NCBI GenBank assembly: GCA_015680685.1
Contig: MNCI01029431.1
Location: forward strand, 1 to 33,289
DNA from: Gnetum montanum
Lineage: Eukaryota > Streptophyta > Gnetopsida > Gnetales > Gnetaceae
Length of the DNA stretch: 33,289 nucleotides
Reading direction: 5' to 3'
Both the position numbers and the translations under genes were made by a program. The notes beneath the pieces are model-generated. The model saw nothing but the letters and a program-made list of their open reading frames with translations. It was not told the DNA's origin and did no database searches. Shown here in pieces: positions 21,674 to 31,162 of the stretch; the stretch's first letter is position 1; each line of letters starts with the position of its first letter.

Positions 21674-22435
21674 TGATGGGATGCGATATCACAGTGCACT
21701 GCCAAATCTATAAATAAGAGGCGACTCTCCCTTGTTTCTCATTCTAGTCCTAGACCATAGTGAAACTCTAGCAGTTTTACCTTTCTAGAAATAGAATAAT
21801 TTCCATGTACCCATAGTAGGAGCTTCAAAGTGAATGGATCTTTATTCGAGTAAATATTGTACCTGAACACAAGTTTGTGTATAGAAATAAAGATGAACTT
21901 CTTGGATAAACCTTGCAGTGCATGGAATAGGCTAAATAGGACTTTATTTACTGTTATTTATTGTTTGTCATTTAAACTCTTTATTAGTCATTAAATCTCT
22001 CTCAACCTTTCTCTCCTAGTTAAGTGCATTCAGTACGACCACTTCGAGCACGTGCATTACGCTTGGTGACCCTAGCAACGACTAGCGTTTGGTAACCAAG
22101 GTTGCATTGGTTCAGGGTGTAAATGGTAAGTGGGAATAGATACTGATGCTAGGTTAATTTAGGCTTAGTTAGTTAGTTAAAGTTAGTTAATTAGTCTCTT
22201 CACCCTTCACCTCATTAGCATAGGAGATAAAATAGAAAGATATAAAAATCATATATCTCAGACTTACTTAACCATACAACCGTGAAAAATACAAGTAAGT
22301 CTAGGAAGACAACGAATGATTAATTGTAAGTGTTCCATAAGGCATGTAGGCACTTAGTTTGCGAAGTTCAACCTGATCGTGCGTGTAACGCTTATATTTG
22401 TTTGGTTGAGTGTAGGGGTACCTTGCCACTCATCA
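21674..22435 (+). repeat. Element B 3' LTR (complete, 762 bp)
   Basis: Starts TGATGGGATGCGATATC, ends CCACTCATCA. It has one GATATC box where the 5' LTR has seven. The TATA box is at 21709-21716. The 3' end (GTAGGGGTACCTTGCCACTCATCA) is shared with the element A LTRs, which tie A and B to one family. Confidence 0.9.
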
Positions 22436-22440
22436 TCTGG
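22436..22440 (+). other. Target-site duplication of element B (right copy)
   Basis: TCTGG, against TCTAG at 15472-15476. The element C LTR resumes here. Confidence 0.75.
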
Positions 22441-22662
22441 GATGTCTCTTGGAATCTCTAGATATCTACTATTAATTTGGCATGCAACTAGGATGTTCCA
22501 CTAGTACTTGGGATGTCCCACTTATATTTGGGATGTCCCACTATCAAACATCTGGTCTCATTTAAGACATCTCATGGACTTCTAAGACATCGCTCTTAAG
22601 CCCAAAACCTGGAAAAAAATGTATTGAAGAATAAGAAAGTTAGAAGAGGTGTCCCTACACCA
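22441..22662 (-). repeat. Element C 3' LTR, second part
   Basis: It continues the alignment with the 5' LTR of element C from about 31721 to 31904 (GATGTCTC...GAATC, TTCCACTA, CTTTTAAG-like) and ends CCTACACCA, against CCTACATCA in the other copy. Confidence 0.85.
22491..22550. repeat. 20-bp triplication inside the element C 3' LTR
   Basis: Three units beginning GGATGTYCCACT lie at 22491, 22511 and 22531. The 5' LTR has a single unit (around 31770), which accounts for part of the length difference between the LTRs. Confidence 0.85.
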
Positions 22663-22677
22663 CCTTTCCCATCCTTC
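22663..22677 (-). other. Polypurine tract of element C
   Basis: The minus strand reads GAAGGATGGGAAAGG immediately before the 3' LTR start (TGGTGTAGG). Fifteen bases, nearly all purine, lie at the expected place. Confidence 0.7.
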
Positions 22678-22688
22678 AAAAAGTAAAC

Positions 22689-23647
22689 TTAGGTGAACAA
22701 CGGAGTAGGGGTGGAAGTGATTCCCCACTCTGAAAGCTTGGTCTCATGAACCCATACAACATCATCAACAAATTGATCCTCCTAATGGATTAAGTATTCA
22801 TGCCTCTTAGCCCCCCAAGTACTAGAATCTTTTCTCTACTTGAGTATGGTTGGCTTCCTTTCCATCGAAGGCTTGGACTAATTAATAGCCCACTTCAAAT
22901 CATCAATGCTATCCTGTATGGTCTTCTCATTAGCTAGTCCATGATAGTGCATAAGATCTGAAATAGTAAACACATAAGACATATCGACAACATTTGGCAA
23001 GTCAATCTCAAAAGCATTATCTTTAATCATAGCCTTGATTTTGAAAGGCCCCATCTTCTTGGCTTTCAATTTGGAGAAGTTAATATCTCTTAATTGTTTC
23101 TTCTTTAAGTGCACCTAAATAAGTTGCCAATAGAAAAATTGGGCTTCCACTTACTCTCATTCCTCTTGAGGAGTCTCTCTTTAGCCTTCTGCTCAAGATT
23201 TAATTTTACTTGTGCATGGAAATCCCTCATCTCTTACATAAAATCAGCACTAAGTTGAGCTTTTTCACCATCAAAACTCTTCAAAGTATTCACCATCTTT
23301 GGAAAAACCCCATAGTTTACCTCAAATGGGATTTTTCCAATAGCAACATGAAAAGCCTTATCATATGAATGCTCAACGTTCTTCATCTTGGTGTTGGAAA
23401 GTCTCTTACTCATCCTTCCTCCACCATGAAAATCACAATGTAGATTACCTCCATGCTGGTCATCCATTTCATATCTAAGACAATCAATTTCTTCACTATC
23501 AATGTTCATGTTAACATTAGTAAGAATCTTCTCATAGTGACTACTACTATAACCATAATCATTAGGAAAATTACCATTATTAGCATTGCTCTTATCAACA
23601 ATGGCATCCAAAGTTACATTGCTTCCATCATCCACAACATAACTCAA
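22689..23647 (-). pseudogene. Element C integrase C-terminus with GPY/F module and chromodomain (broken)
   Basis: Integrase inserts the element's DNA, and a chromodomain directs some Ty3 integrases to chromatin. At 23647-23234 the frame ends with the integrase-core tail KAFHVAIGKIPFEVNYGVFP, the family's H-x-x-x-G-x-x-PFEVVYG pattern. After a frameshift, 23114-22878 reads MGPFKIKAMIKDNAFEIDLP then VFTISDLMHYHG, the GPY/F module. The same frame passes a stop at 22880-22878 and shows a degraded chromodomain: HEYLIH followed by a stop where the WKG tryptophan is expected (about 22784), then VDDVVWVHETKL, with a stop at 22691-22689. The catalytic DDE core is not present, and its N-terminal part is missing. 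Confidence 0.75.
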
Positions 23648-24567
23648 AACATCATCATAATCACCACAATGATCATGATGCTCATCATCTTAATGAAACA
23701 AACCACTATCAAGCTGAAATGAAAAAACTAGAATCCAACACACTATTTTTCATATAAGAGACATTACTACCATATGCAAGGTAAAGATTATACTTACTTA
23801 CCTTTTCATGGCTTCTCCTATCCATCTTTGGTTTAACTTTATCTTCAACATGTGGCAATTCGATCTCATCAAAGCTTAAAGATTCAAGATTTTACATAGG
23901 AGTCTCTAAATCCCTTTGTTTCTTCTCTTTAATGGAATCATCAAGAACTTCTCTTCTAGAAGACTCACCTCTCTCCCATGAGATAGCCTTAACTTAGCAA
24001 GGAATTTTCTTTCCCTTACAATAAAGTATAGAACAAGTGCACAAAGTATAAGTATCATACCCTCTAGTGATGCTCTTAATCCTTCTTAAAGTAGTCCCTT
24101 GATCTTTGCCACTCCTTTGGCCTTGACCTGCTACCTCCGATGACCTATGAGGTAGGAACACTTCTTGATCAGTGACATGTAGCATCTTGGAACTAGAAGA
24201 TCTCTGAGTCTCTTTGATGAAGCTCTTTGTTCATTCACATGAAATTGTTGAGTATTGAGCACTTCCTTACTTAATAAGAGATGCTTGAGAACTCCTTTTT
24301 AGTGATCTCTACTTCACCAAACCTTTCATCTTCCTCCTTAAATACCTTGGAAAGTTTTTTCTTCAGCCTTAGCACATGTGTAGGAAGCTCAACTTGCACA
24401 TCATCATGGTTAGTAGCAATTGTTGTCATAACAAAAAACCAAAACTAGTTTCATCATTTTTCGTAATATATTCCCTCTCTCCTAGAAGGATCAAGGAAGC
24501 ATTAAGTGAGCTTTGCTACATCACTTGTTCAGCTGTAATAGGAATCAAATCATGGATTCCATCAGGT
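23648..24567 (-). other. Element C interior between protease and integrase, pol deleted
   Basis: Minus-strand frames here are short and include a lysine-rich stretch near 24330 (LRLKKKLSKVFKEEDERF) that could be the spacer after protease. I find no reverse transcriptase or RNase H motif. The 0.9 kb length, where a complete element would need well over 2 kb, indicates a deletion. Confidence 0.5.
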
Positions 24568-25006
24568 CTAGCAACACTTCATATATTTTTTTGCTTCATC
24601 AAATTGATCACCATTGTCAAAATTCCAAGGTTTACTAAGAATTACATCAGCACAATCTATTGGAAGCACATCACATTTCACAATATCAGGAAACCTTCTA
24701 ATTTTAAATTTCAAAGTACATTGTTCCCTCACTTCTTGGGAAAAATCTTTAGACAACCAATACACCTTATAGGGTCTTACATGAGGATTAGTTACCAAAA
24801 CTAATCTAGAAATTTCCCTAGAAGAAATAACATTTTCTTGGGTTTCTACATCAATCAAAACATGAATTCATTTCCTAGTAAGAAAATAACTAGCCCTAAT
24901 CTGAAACAACAATTTCCTATCAGGATGATCTCCTCTATTTACATTCCCCATGAATGCATGAGAATTTAATTTTAAAACATTAACATGGAAAACCATTGAT
25001 CATTAC
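24568..25006 (-). pseudogene. Element C aspartic protease remnant
   Basis: Upstream in the minus frame is GDHPDRKLLFQIR, then a stop and HVLIDVETQENVIS, which occupies the place of the family's IIDSGSSCNVAS active site. The Asp is kept but the following S/T-G is lost. The frame 24858-24568 continues NPHVRPYKVYWLSKDF, EQCTLKFKI and CDVLPIDCADVILSKPWNFD, matching the chromovirus-type HPRPYKLGWL and CDVVPMDACHVLLGRPWQFD motifs. Upstream it is cut by insert E. It is degraded and not catalytically intact. Confidence 0.72.
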
Positions 25007-25013
25007 TAGATGT
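25007..25013. other. Direct repeat flanking insert E (left copy)
   Basis: TAGATGT here and at 29916-29922 flank the 4.9 kb block that separates the gag and protease of element C. It is a candidate target-site duplication. Confidence 0.4.
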
Positions 25014-25746
25014 ACCATATGTTTGTGATGTAAGTCAAAAGATACCTTTCCATTTGATTTCCCTAACAATAGATCAGATATCTAGATCCTAGCAACCAAC
25101 AAAATTCTTTCATGGATATCATTAACTAATGAAGATCTGATTATGCCTCATCAAGATTCATCAATTACAAAAGATGTTGGTAAGACTAGTCCAGGCAACT
25201 CTTACCCATCTTAATACTATAATTATTAATTGATTAGGATCATTCTTAAATTTCTTTCAAAAAAAATTTAGTAACCATGACCTAAATTGATCTTGTTTTG
25301 TTGAAATTCACTATCTAAGTAATCTAGAAGACCTCAAGTTACCATATGTCAACCTAGAAATGTCAGTTCAACAAAATAGGCTATTTTGGTTCTTTTAATT
25401 CTTGAAAAATAAAATTCATTTTTGAACCTTAAGACTATGTCTAACATGTAGTACTCATCAAGATGATTCTAATGGTACAAATTTTGTCTCGATCGAACTT
25501 ACAATTTGGGAGATATTGATGTTTAATATTTTTTGTTATATGTGCATTAAAATAATAGTAAATTATTAAATTATTATTTGAAAAAAAAGGATGTCAAAAT
25601 TTTAGGGTCCAAAATCAACCTAGAATCACCATTTACCCATATCGAACCTCCACCTTGTCATTCGCCAAATCACCACATCAATCGCCAAGGCAAGGTAGAA
25701 TAAAATAATAATAAAAAGTTAAAAAAAATGTAAGTGGGAGGTTGTT

Positions 25747-25756
25747 GGTTCGACCC
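25747..25756 (+). other. Pol III B-box-like motif (possible SINE fragment)
   Basis: GGTTCGACCC fits the internal B-box consensus of tRNA-derived promoters and lies ~15 bp before a TA-repeat tail. No clear A-box was found upstream, so SINE status is weak. Confidence 0.25.
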
Positions 25757-25771
25757 AAGCCCTAACTTACT

Positions 25772-25797
<26 letters not shown>
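25772..25797. repeat. (TA)13 microsatellite
   Basis: Thirteen uninterrupted TA units. Confidence 0.9.
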
Positions 25798-25802
<5 letters not shown>

Positions 25803-26266
25803 TTCAAGGCGTGCAACCCTATAGGGGCTAAGCTAGCCCTATAGTAGTAGTGCAACCCTACGTAATGCTATGCTAGCCACGTGAGGGCAATGTCGCCCTC
25901 ATAGTGGCCACACCCTTTGAACATGCCACTACCCACCATGCATTGTGTTTCCCTACTGCATCCCATGCCATTACATTGCCACCACTCCTGCGATGTTACC
26001 GCCTATCTCCATGCATTGTCCCCTGCCATGATTAACCATGCTATGTAGGCCTACATAGGCTAAAATGCCCCTATGGAGGCCCATTGTCCTCTACCGGCCT
26101 AGTGGTTGTAGAAATCCTTCTTGGGTGACAGCATTGGCCTCATGATCCATGTCAGCCTACCACTTTATCCTTGTTGCATAAACCCTCACTTATAGTTTGC
26201 AATAACCCTCATGGCATTCTTTGTCATCATTGTTCACTATGTCGTTGTTGCCCATTAATGTTGTGG
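25798..26266. other. GC-richer low-complexity block upstream of the minisatellite
   Basis: Recurrent GGGCTA/TAGCCCT and GGCCTA/TAGGCC words appear on both strands (for example GGGCTAAGCTAGCCCT near 25825 and GTAGGCCTACATAGGC near 26045). Similar words recur at 26560-26730, so the minisatellite is flanked by related sequence. No gene is seen. Confidence 0.5.
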
Positions 26267-26530
26267 ATCATTACCTCCCATGCCATCAATCATTGCTGCC
26301 CATGTCATGGATCATTACCTCCCATGTTGTGGATCATTTCCCTCCATACTACTAATCATCACTTTCCATGCCATGAATCATTGCCTCCCATACCACTGAT
26401 CATCACCTCCCATGCCATTGATCATCACCTCCTCTATCATCGATCATCACCTCATGTGCTATCAATCACCACCTCTCATGCTACCAATCATTGCCTTCCC
26501 TACTGCTAATCATTTCCTCTCCCTCCAAAG
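26267..26530. repeat. 22-bp minisatellite, 12 units
   Basis: Twelve consecutive 22-bp units each start ATCAYY (26267, 26289, 26311, ... 26509). The consensus is near ATCATTACCTCCCATGCCATNG, and individual units differ at several positions. At least one more degenerate unit precedes it. Period 22 is not a multiple of 3, so the 112-codon open frame across it is unlikely to be under protein selection. Confidence 0.9.
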
Positions 26531-27160
26531 CTAGAAAAACCTTGTCATCAACATGTTTAGGGTCGTGTAGGTCTTCAAAGGGCTACGCAAGCTTAGTGCC
26601 AGGTTACATGGGCTTTGCAAAGGCCCACACAAGCCCTAAAAAAGGATTGTGCTAGCCTAGTGGAGGGCTATGTAGCCCCAAAGGGGGCAACATGGGCCTT
26701 AAAACAGGCCTTGCATGCCCCCAAGAAGGCCTTGAATTATCCACACTGCCACTAAATTTTACATTTCTTGCCAGCATTGATGAGCACCTCCTTGCCTACT
26801 GCTACCCTCGTCAATGTGTCCAACTTGGCCACCAATGCCACTCAATAGCCACCCAGGCCACTGCTAGCATGTCACTATGGCCATTACTATCATCATCCCT
26901 GCTACCACATAATGGGAAAATTGTCCATTAGGGAAAAAAAACTTTAAAATTTTTGTGAATTGATGGAAAATTTGAAATTCCTGTCAACTAATGGAAAATT
27001 GAAAATTCTTATCATCAAGTTGTTAATTTAAATTGAACATGTGTGAGAATATATTTTGAAAATAGAATTTTTTGCATTGGCAGAAATAGAGACAAAAATT
27101 CCAAAATTAAGTGCCCTCACCTTGGAGTAAAATTGGGATGGGTGACCTCTTAGGAAGTCT
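26531..27160. other. Low-complexity and AT-rich sequence, no gene
   Basis: 26560-26730 repeats the GGGC/GCCC-rich wording seen before the minisatellite. The rest is AT-rich. A duplicated TTGATGGAAAATTTGAAATTC/CTAATGGAAAATTGAAAATTC-type pair lies near 26960-27010. No coding domain is present. Confidence 0.45.
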
Positions 27161-27169
27161 CATTTTTTG

Positions 27170-27540
27170 TGCTAAAGATCCTAGACTCCAAAAGCCATAA
27201 CTTTTGATTTTGAAAGCCTTTTTTGATGAATGAAGAGTTGTTTCCTATATTTTTGAACCTTTCAAACACAATGATGAAGTTAGATCCATCGTAGGGAATC
27301 CTAAAAATTATTTTTTACTTCTTGCCCAATATAGTGCCTTGAGATCCTCAAAATTTTAATTTTCACACAACTCGAACATTCGATGTCCATTTTCAACATT
27401 TGAATAGTCATTTCCAATATCTTTCATCCTTCTGAACTCAAGGGTGAGGTTAGATTTATCATCTAGGTACTTGATAGTTCTCTTATATCATAAATTTTTT
27501 TCTATGAATTTAACCTTTTGAGACCTTAAGATTCAATGCT
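27170..27540. repeat. Diverged ~170-180-bp tandem duplication
   Basis: Landmarks recur in order: GAAGTTAGATCCATC (27276) with GAGGTTAGATTTATC (27446), and GAGATCCTCAAAATT (27341) with GAGACCTTAAGATTC (27520). Offsets are 170 and 179 bp. The copies are strongly diverged. Confidence 0.5.
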
Positions 27541-27635
27541 TAAATCTTTGCTTGTAACCTTAAGATGACCATGGCATATCATTAGTTACACTACTAGAGT
27601 TAGTGTTCTTAATGGGGGCTAAAAAGGCCATTAAT

Positions 27636-27724
27636 AATTAGATAATATAGTTAAATATTACTAAAAATTAAGTAATGTAATTATATATTACTAAAATTAG
27701 ATAATGCAGTTATTTAGTTGATAT
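27636..27724. repeat. 30-bp tandem repeat, three units
   Basis: Units start at 27636, 27666 and 27696. The first two end ATTACTAAA, and each contains a TA-rich AGATAAT/AGTAATG core. Confidence 0.75.
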
Positions 27725-29915
27725 AGTTAATGATTAATTGATCTATTAGTTGGAGAATTATTTGAGAAAACAAAACAATCTTCAATCATCAAGAAAAGAT
27801 ATATTAATTTATCTTGCAATCAAAACATATTTCAAAAAAACATGAAGACTCAAAATCTTATTTCGACAAGGAGTATGATACTCATGAAAAGAAATGATTC
27901 AGAAGAGAATCCAAGAAGGAAAATGAAAGTTGCAACATACAATGTGCTTACAAGATTCATAGTGAGTGAGAAACAACATCTACTATGTCCATCATGGGCC
28001 TTGGATTGAAATGAATATTGATATCCACACATCTTAGTAGAGTTAGAAGATTTGGATGTTGATGTCTTATGCCTATAAGAAGTCTTGCCATGGGAACTTC
28101 TATACCAGTTGCAACCAAACTTGGAAAATATGAGATAGAGAGGTATTTATAAGCAAAAAGGTTCTTTTGCAATCCTTTATAAAGAAGGCAAGTTTGAATT
28201 AGTAAAAAAATTTGAATGGATTTTAGAAAATATGATTTTTGAAATTCTAGAACTTCAAGCAATGGAAAGGAAAGAATAGTTAAGGTTTAGGAAAAGTCAC
28301 ATAACTTTGGCATTGATTCTAAAAATCTAGTTATCAAAAAGATGTATAAGCATGATTAACATACATTTAATTACAAAATAAACATATTCAGATGTTAGAC
28401 TATGTCAAGGAGCATGTTTGTTTAAGAATATAGAAGAAAGTTTGAAGAATAAGTTATTCCTAAGCCATACCAATTTGGTGCCAATTGTTCTTTATGAAGA
28501 TTTCAATACAAAAATTGGAAGTAGTTTTTATTAATTCTCAAAATATGGATCTATAAAGGAATCTTTGAAAGATGAACCTAATTTGAAGAAGATGTTTCCA
28601 TCAGTTTAACATGTAATTCCATTGGCCAATGGATATTTTTCTTATTTTGAATCTTCAGTAGATAAATTAGATTCTAGAATTTAGGAATAGATGACATTGA
28701 TGGATAGCATTCATCAAGAATCATAGTTTAACAATTATTTTACTATGATTAATGAGGATGGATCAACAACATTCTTCATTAAGACTTTAGATAATATTTT
28801 TTTTGATGCTTGATTCTTCAAGTTACCAAGTTACTAGAGTTTATTTTTAAAGAAGTTGATAAGAATTAAGATCAAGCTTTGCCATCCTGAACAAGACCAT
28901 CTAATCATATACCACTTATGATAGAATTACAATTATTGCCATTAGTTCATAAGGTTGATCAAGATTAGGAAGTATCTCACCCTTACTTTTATTTATGATC
29001 TCATTATTTTATTCATTATTTAATTTATATTTCAATTAGATAAGTAAAATATCTAAGATAATAAAAATTGGAAATAAAGAATTCACCCTACCTTCACTTG
29101 GGTAACTAGATCTGAGTTGCATTTTGTGTGACCCTAGTTAGGACTGGTGGTTGGTAGTTGGTAGATCTTTAATTCACTTCTTATCATTATCTTAGAAAAT
29201 GAATTATTAAGAAAGTAATATTTAGTTTTCTATATATTCTTATCACATATATTTTATTTGTAGAATAATCAAGAAACACCTTTAAGTTCAAAGGAGAAAT
29301 CAAATTTTTGGAGCATAGGATCATGAAAGAAAACATTGGAGCTAGAAAAATATAAAGAACATGGACTCTTTTGAGGATAAATGAAACCTAAGGGGGGTAG
29401 ATTTTCACATGACCATTCCCAAATGATGTTGTTGCCTAATGAAGATGATGCCTTTTCACAACAAGTATTATTGTTATCTTAACAAGACCTGAAAGGGCAT
29501 GTTGTAATAACAAATGTGTCTCTTCAGGTAACCTTTAGGGATTTGACCTAAGGCATTTACACCTGGGGTTAGAGGTCATGCTAGCATAGAGTGGTAGAGC
29601 TAGTATAGGCAAGTCATGGAAAGCTGGGTGAAGTAGGATAGGAAGTGGACTGGCCATCCCTTTTGGTTGGAGTTATAGGCCTAACCATGGTGGCAGTCCT
29701 AGATTGCCTCTAAGGGATAGATGCCAAGGGAAGAAAACCCCAAGGAACACTCTTAGAGCATGATTTGAATACACTATTCCATATCAATAAAGTATTCTTT
29801 TCTTCCTCATTCTGTACTTTTCCTATTATTTCTTTTATACATAATGTTGAATATCACATATATTTTATATTTGGTATATTTTCTTCATACACATAATGTC
29901 TAATATATCATGTAT
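27725..29915. other. Remaining part of insert E, no recognised gene
   Basis: AT-rich with short frames on both strands and no domain I recognise. GAGGATAA ... CCTAAGGGGGGTAG at 29373-29400 resembles the end of a Ty3/gypsy interior followed by a polypurine tract on the plus strand, so the last ~500 bp might be a 3' LTR. I could not find its partner. Confidence 0.35.
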
Positions 29916-29917
29916 TA

Positions 29918-31094
29918 GATGTTTTCCATGACATCTAGGGATAGGATGTCACACTTGTGAAGAAGACATTCACATTGCTTGTGTTTCCATTCTTCACATT
30001 TGAAGAATTGTAATTCTAATGAGCTACCTTGACTCTTACCTTCCTTACTTTGGCCCTTCTTGGCTTTTCCCTTCTCATCGCCTCTTTTAGTCTTCTTGTC
30101 TTGGCTACCCTCATCTTCATATTTAGAATTGAATCCCTTATTAGATTTATATCCCTTCTCCTTCTCCCTAGAAGCTTGTTTGCTTCTATTTTCAAATCCT
30201 CCTAATGTCTTCTTAGCCTTGAGTACCAAATCATAAGCCTTATCAAGGGTTTGTGGCTCATAAAAGGACAACTATTATTGGTACATCATTTTGAGACCTC
30301 CTAAAAAGATTGAATCCTATTCATACTCCTCCTAGTTTACCTTAGCTTGATGGAATAGATCACAAAAATCGATAGAATTATTTGAAATTTGTACCGCCTT
30401 GCCTTAGGAATTTCAACTTCATAATGGTTTCTTATCTTTGAAGAGATTGTTCAAATTTTATTTTCAACATGTAGTTCATCAGATCCTAATCTTTGATATG
30501 TTGACCATTTCTTCTTTCATTATCATGGGACTCCTTTTCCTACTAAGTCGAAGCCATACCTTCTAATATGGATTTAGCAATAGGTACCCTTAAGTTATTT
30601 AGTACCTCTTCCAATTGAACATGCTTCTCAAGTTCCTTCAACCAACTTTCAAAAGAATTGGTTCCATCTACACCTTTGAAAGTCTTCAACTCTACATATG
30701 AAAGTCTTGGAGCATTTCTGAATGCTCTTGCAAGCCTTGCTTCATCTTCACCATGAAGCTTTCTTGAAGAAGTATTGAATACCATTGGAGCTCTTGGAGT
30801 TTTCATATGAAGAATAGGATTCCCTACCATTAGAATCCTTAGCTGATGGTTTCCTACACTTCCATAGCTAGATTGACCTTCATATTCATCCACTTCATCT
30901 CCACTTAGCTATGAAAATTCTTCATCTAAACATACATGCTCTTCACCTTTTTATGTCGAAATATGACTAGGATTGACATGTTTTTTTACCTTAATGCTAA
31001 TTTCATCTAATCAAAAAACTATTATCTAGAAGGCATACTTCATGATCTCTATATCTTGATTTAGATCTTGCACCTATTTCATTTTTGGTGCCAT
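29918..31094 (-). pseudogene. Element C gag (broken)
   Basis: The likely start is ATG 31094-31092 (M-A-P-K), about 50 nt after the primer-binding site. Stops follow early. The capsid N-terminal segment at 30893-30543 has KTFKGVDGTNSFESWLKELE and NNLRVPIAKSILEGMAS. A degraded middle includes LKFLRQGGTNF, corresponding to the family's LRQG motif. At 30271 onwards TLDKAYDLVLKAKKTLGGFE is followed by a long K/E/G-rich stretch and FFKCEEWKHKQCEC, a CCHC zinc knuckle whose first Cys is replaced by Phe. The stop at the end is created by the junction with insert E. Confidence 0.75.
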
Positions 31095-31142
31095 CTAAAA
31101 TTGACAAAATCCTCAACCAAAATCCAAGCAACAATAAAACTA

Positions 31143-31156
31143 GGATATGATACAAA
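31143..31156 (-). other. Primer-binding site of element C, initiator tRNA-Met type
   Basis: The minus strand reads TTTGTATCATATCC six bases after the 5' LTR. Eleven of 14 bases match the TTGGTATCAGAGCC site common in plant retrotransposons (from memory). It fixes element orientation. Confidence 0.65.
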
Positions 31157-31162
31157 TAATGC

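Larger units (their letters stand above)
15477..22435 (+). mobile_element. Element B: Athila/Tat-like gag-protease element without pol (plus strand)
   Basis: LTRs at 15477-(gap) and 21674-22435 both start TGATGGGATGCGATATC and match for ~320 bp downstream of the TATA box. By eye I count about 30 differences there, mostly transitions. The right LTR ends CATCA, giving TGATG...CATCA termini shared with element A. The ~5.2 kb interior encodes gag and an aspartic protease, then about 2 kb with no reverse transcriptase, RNase H or integrase. The 3' interior ends with sequence shared with A (AATAATCCCATACC..., CTCGAGGACGAG, CATGGGG). It sits inside the 3' LTR of element C. Confidence 0.9.
25014..29915. 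mobile_element. Insert E: unclassified 4.9 kb insertion in element C
   Basis: Gag (ending at 29918) and protease (from 25006) of element C should be nearly adjacent, yet 4.9 kb lies between them, flanked by TAGATGT. Within it I recognise no coding domain. It holds a tRNA-like B-box next to a TA run, a GC-richer block with a 22-bp minisatellite, diverged tandem duplications, and a plus-strand G-run (29391-29397) like a polypurine tract. I could not find a matching LTR pair, and the ends are not TG...CA. It may be composite or a heavily decayed element. Confidence 0.4.

Noticed and set aside
26171-26509. 112-codon plus-strand frame rich in Cys, His and Pro, zinc-finger-like at first sight
   Set aside because: It is the translation of the 22-bp minisatellite. 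The period is not a multiple of 3, so the frame shifts every unit, and there is no regular Cys/His spacing.
27957-28262. 101-codon minus-strand frame in insert E
   Set aside because: No motif recognised, AT-rich composition with Ile/Leu/Ser bias as expected by chance, and no supporting context.
29391-29915. 3' LTR of insert E after a polypurine-like G-run
   Set aside because: I found no matching copy near 25014 or elsewhere in the insert, so an LTR cannot be claimed.
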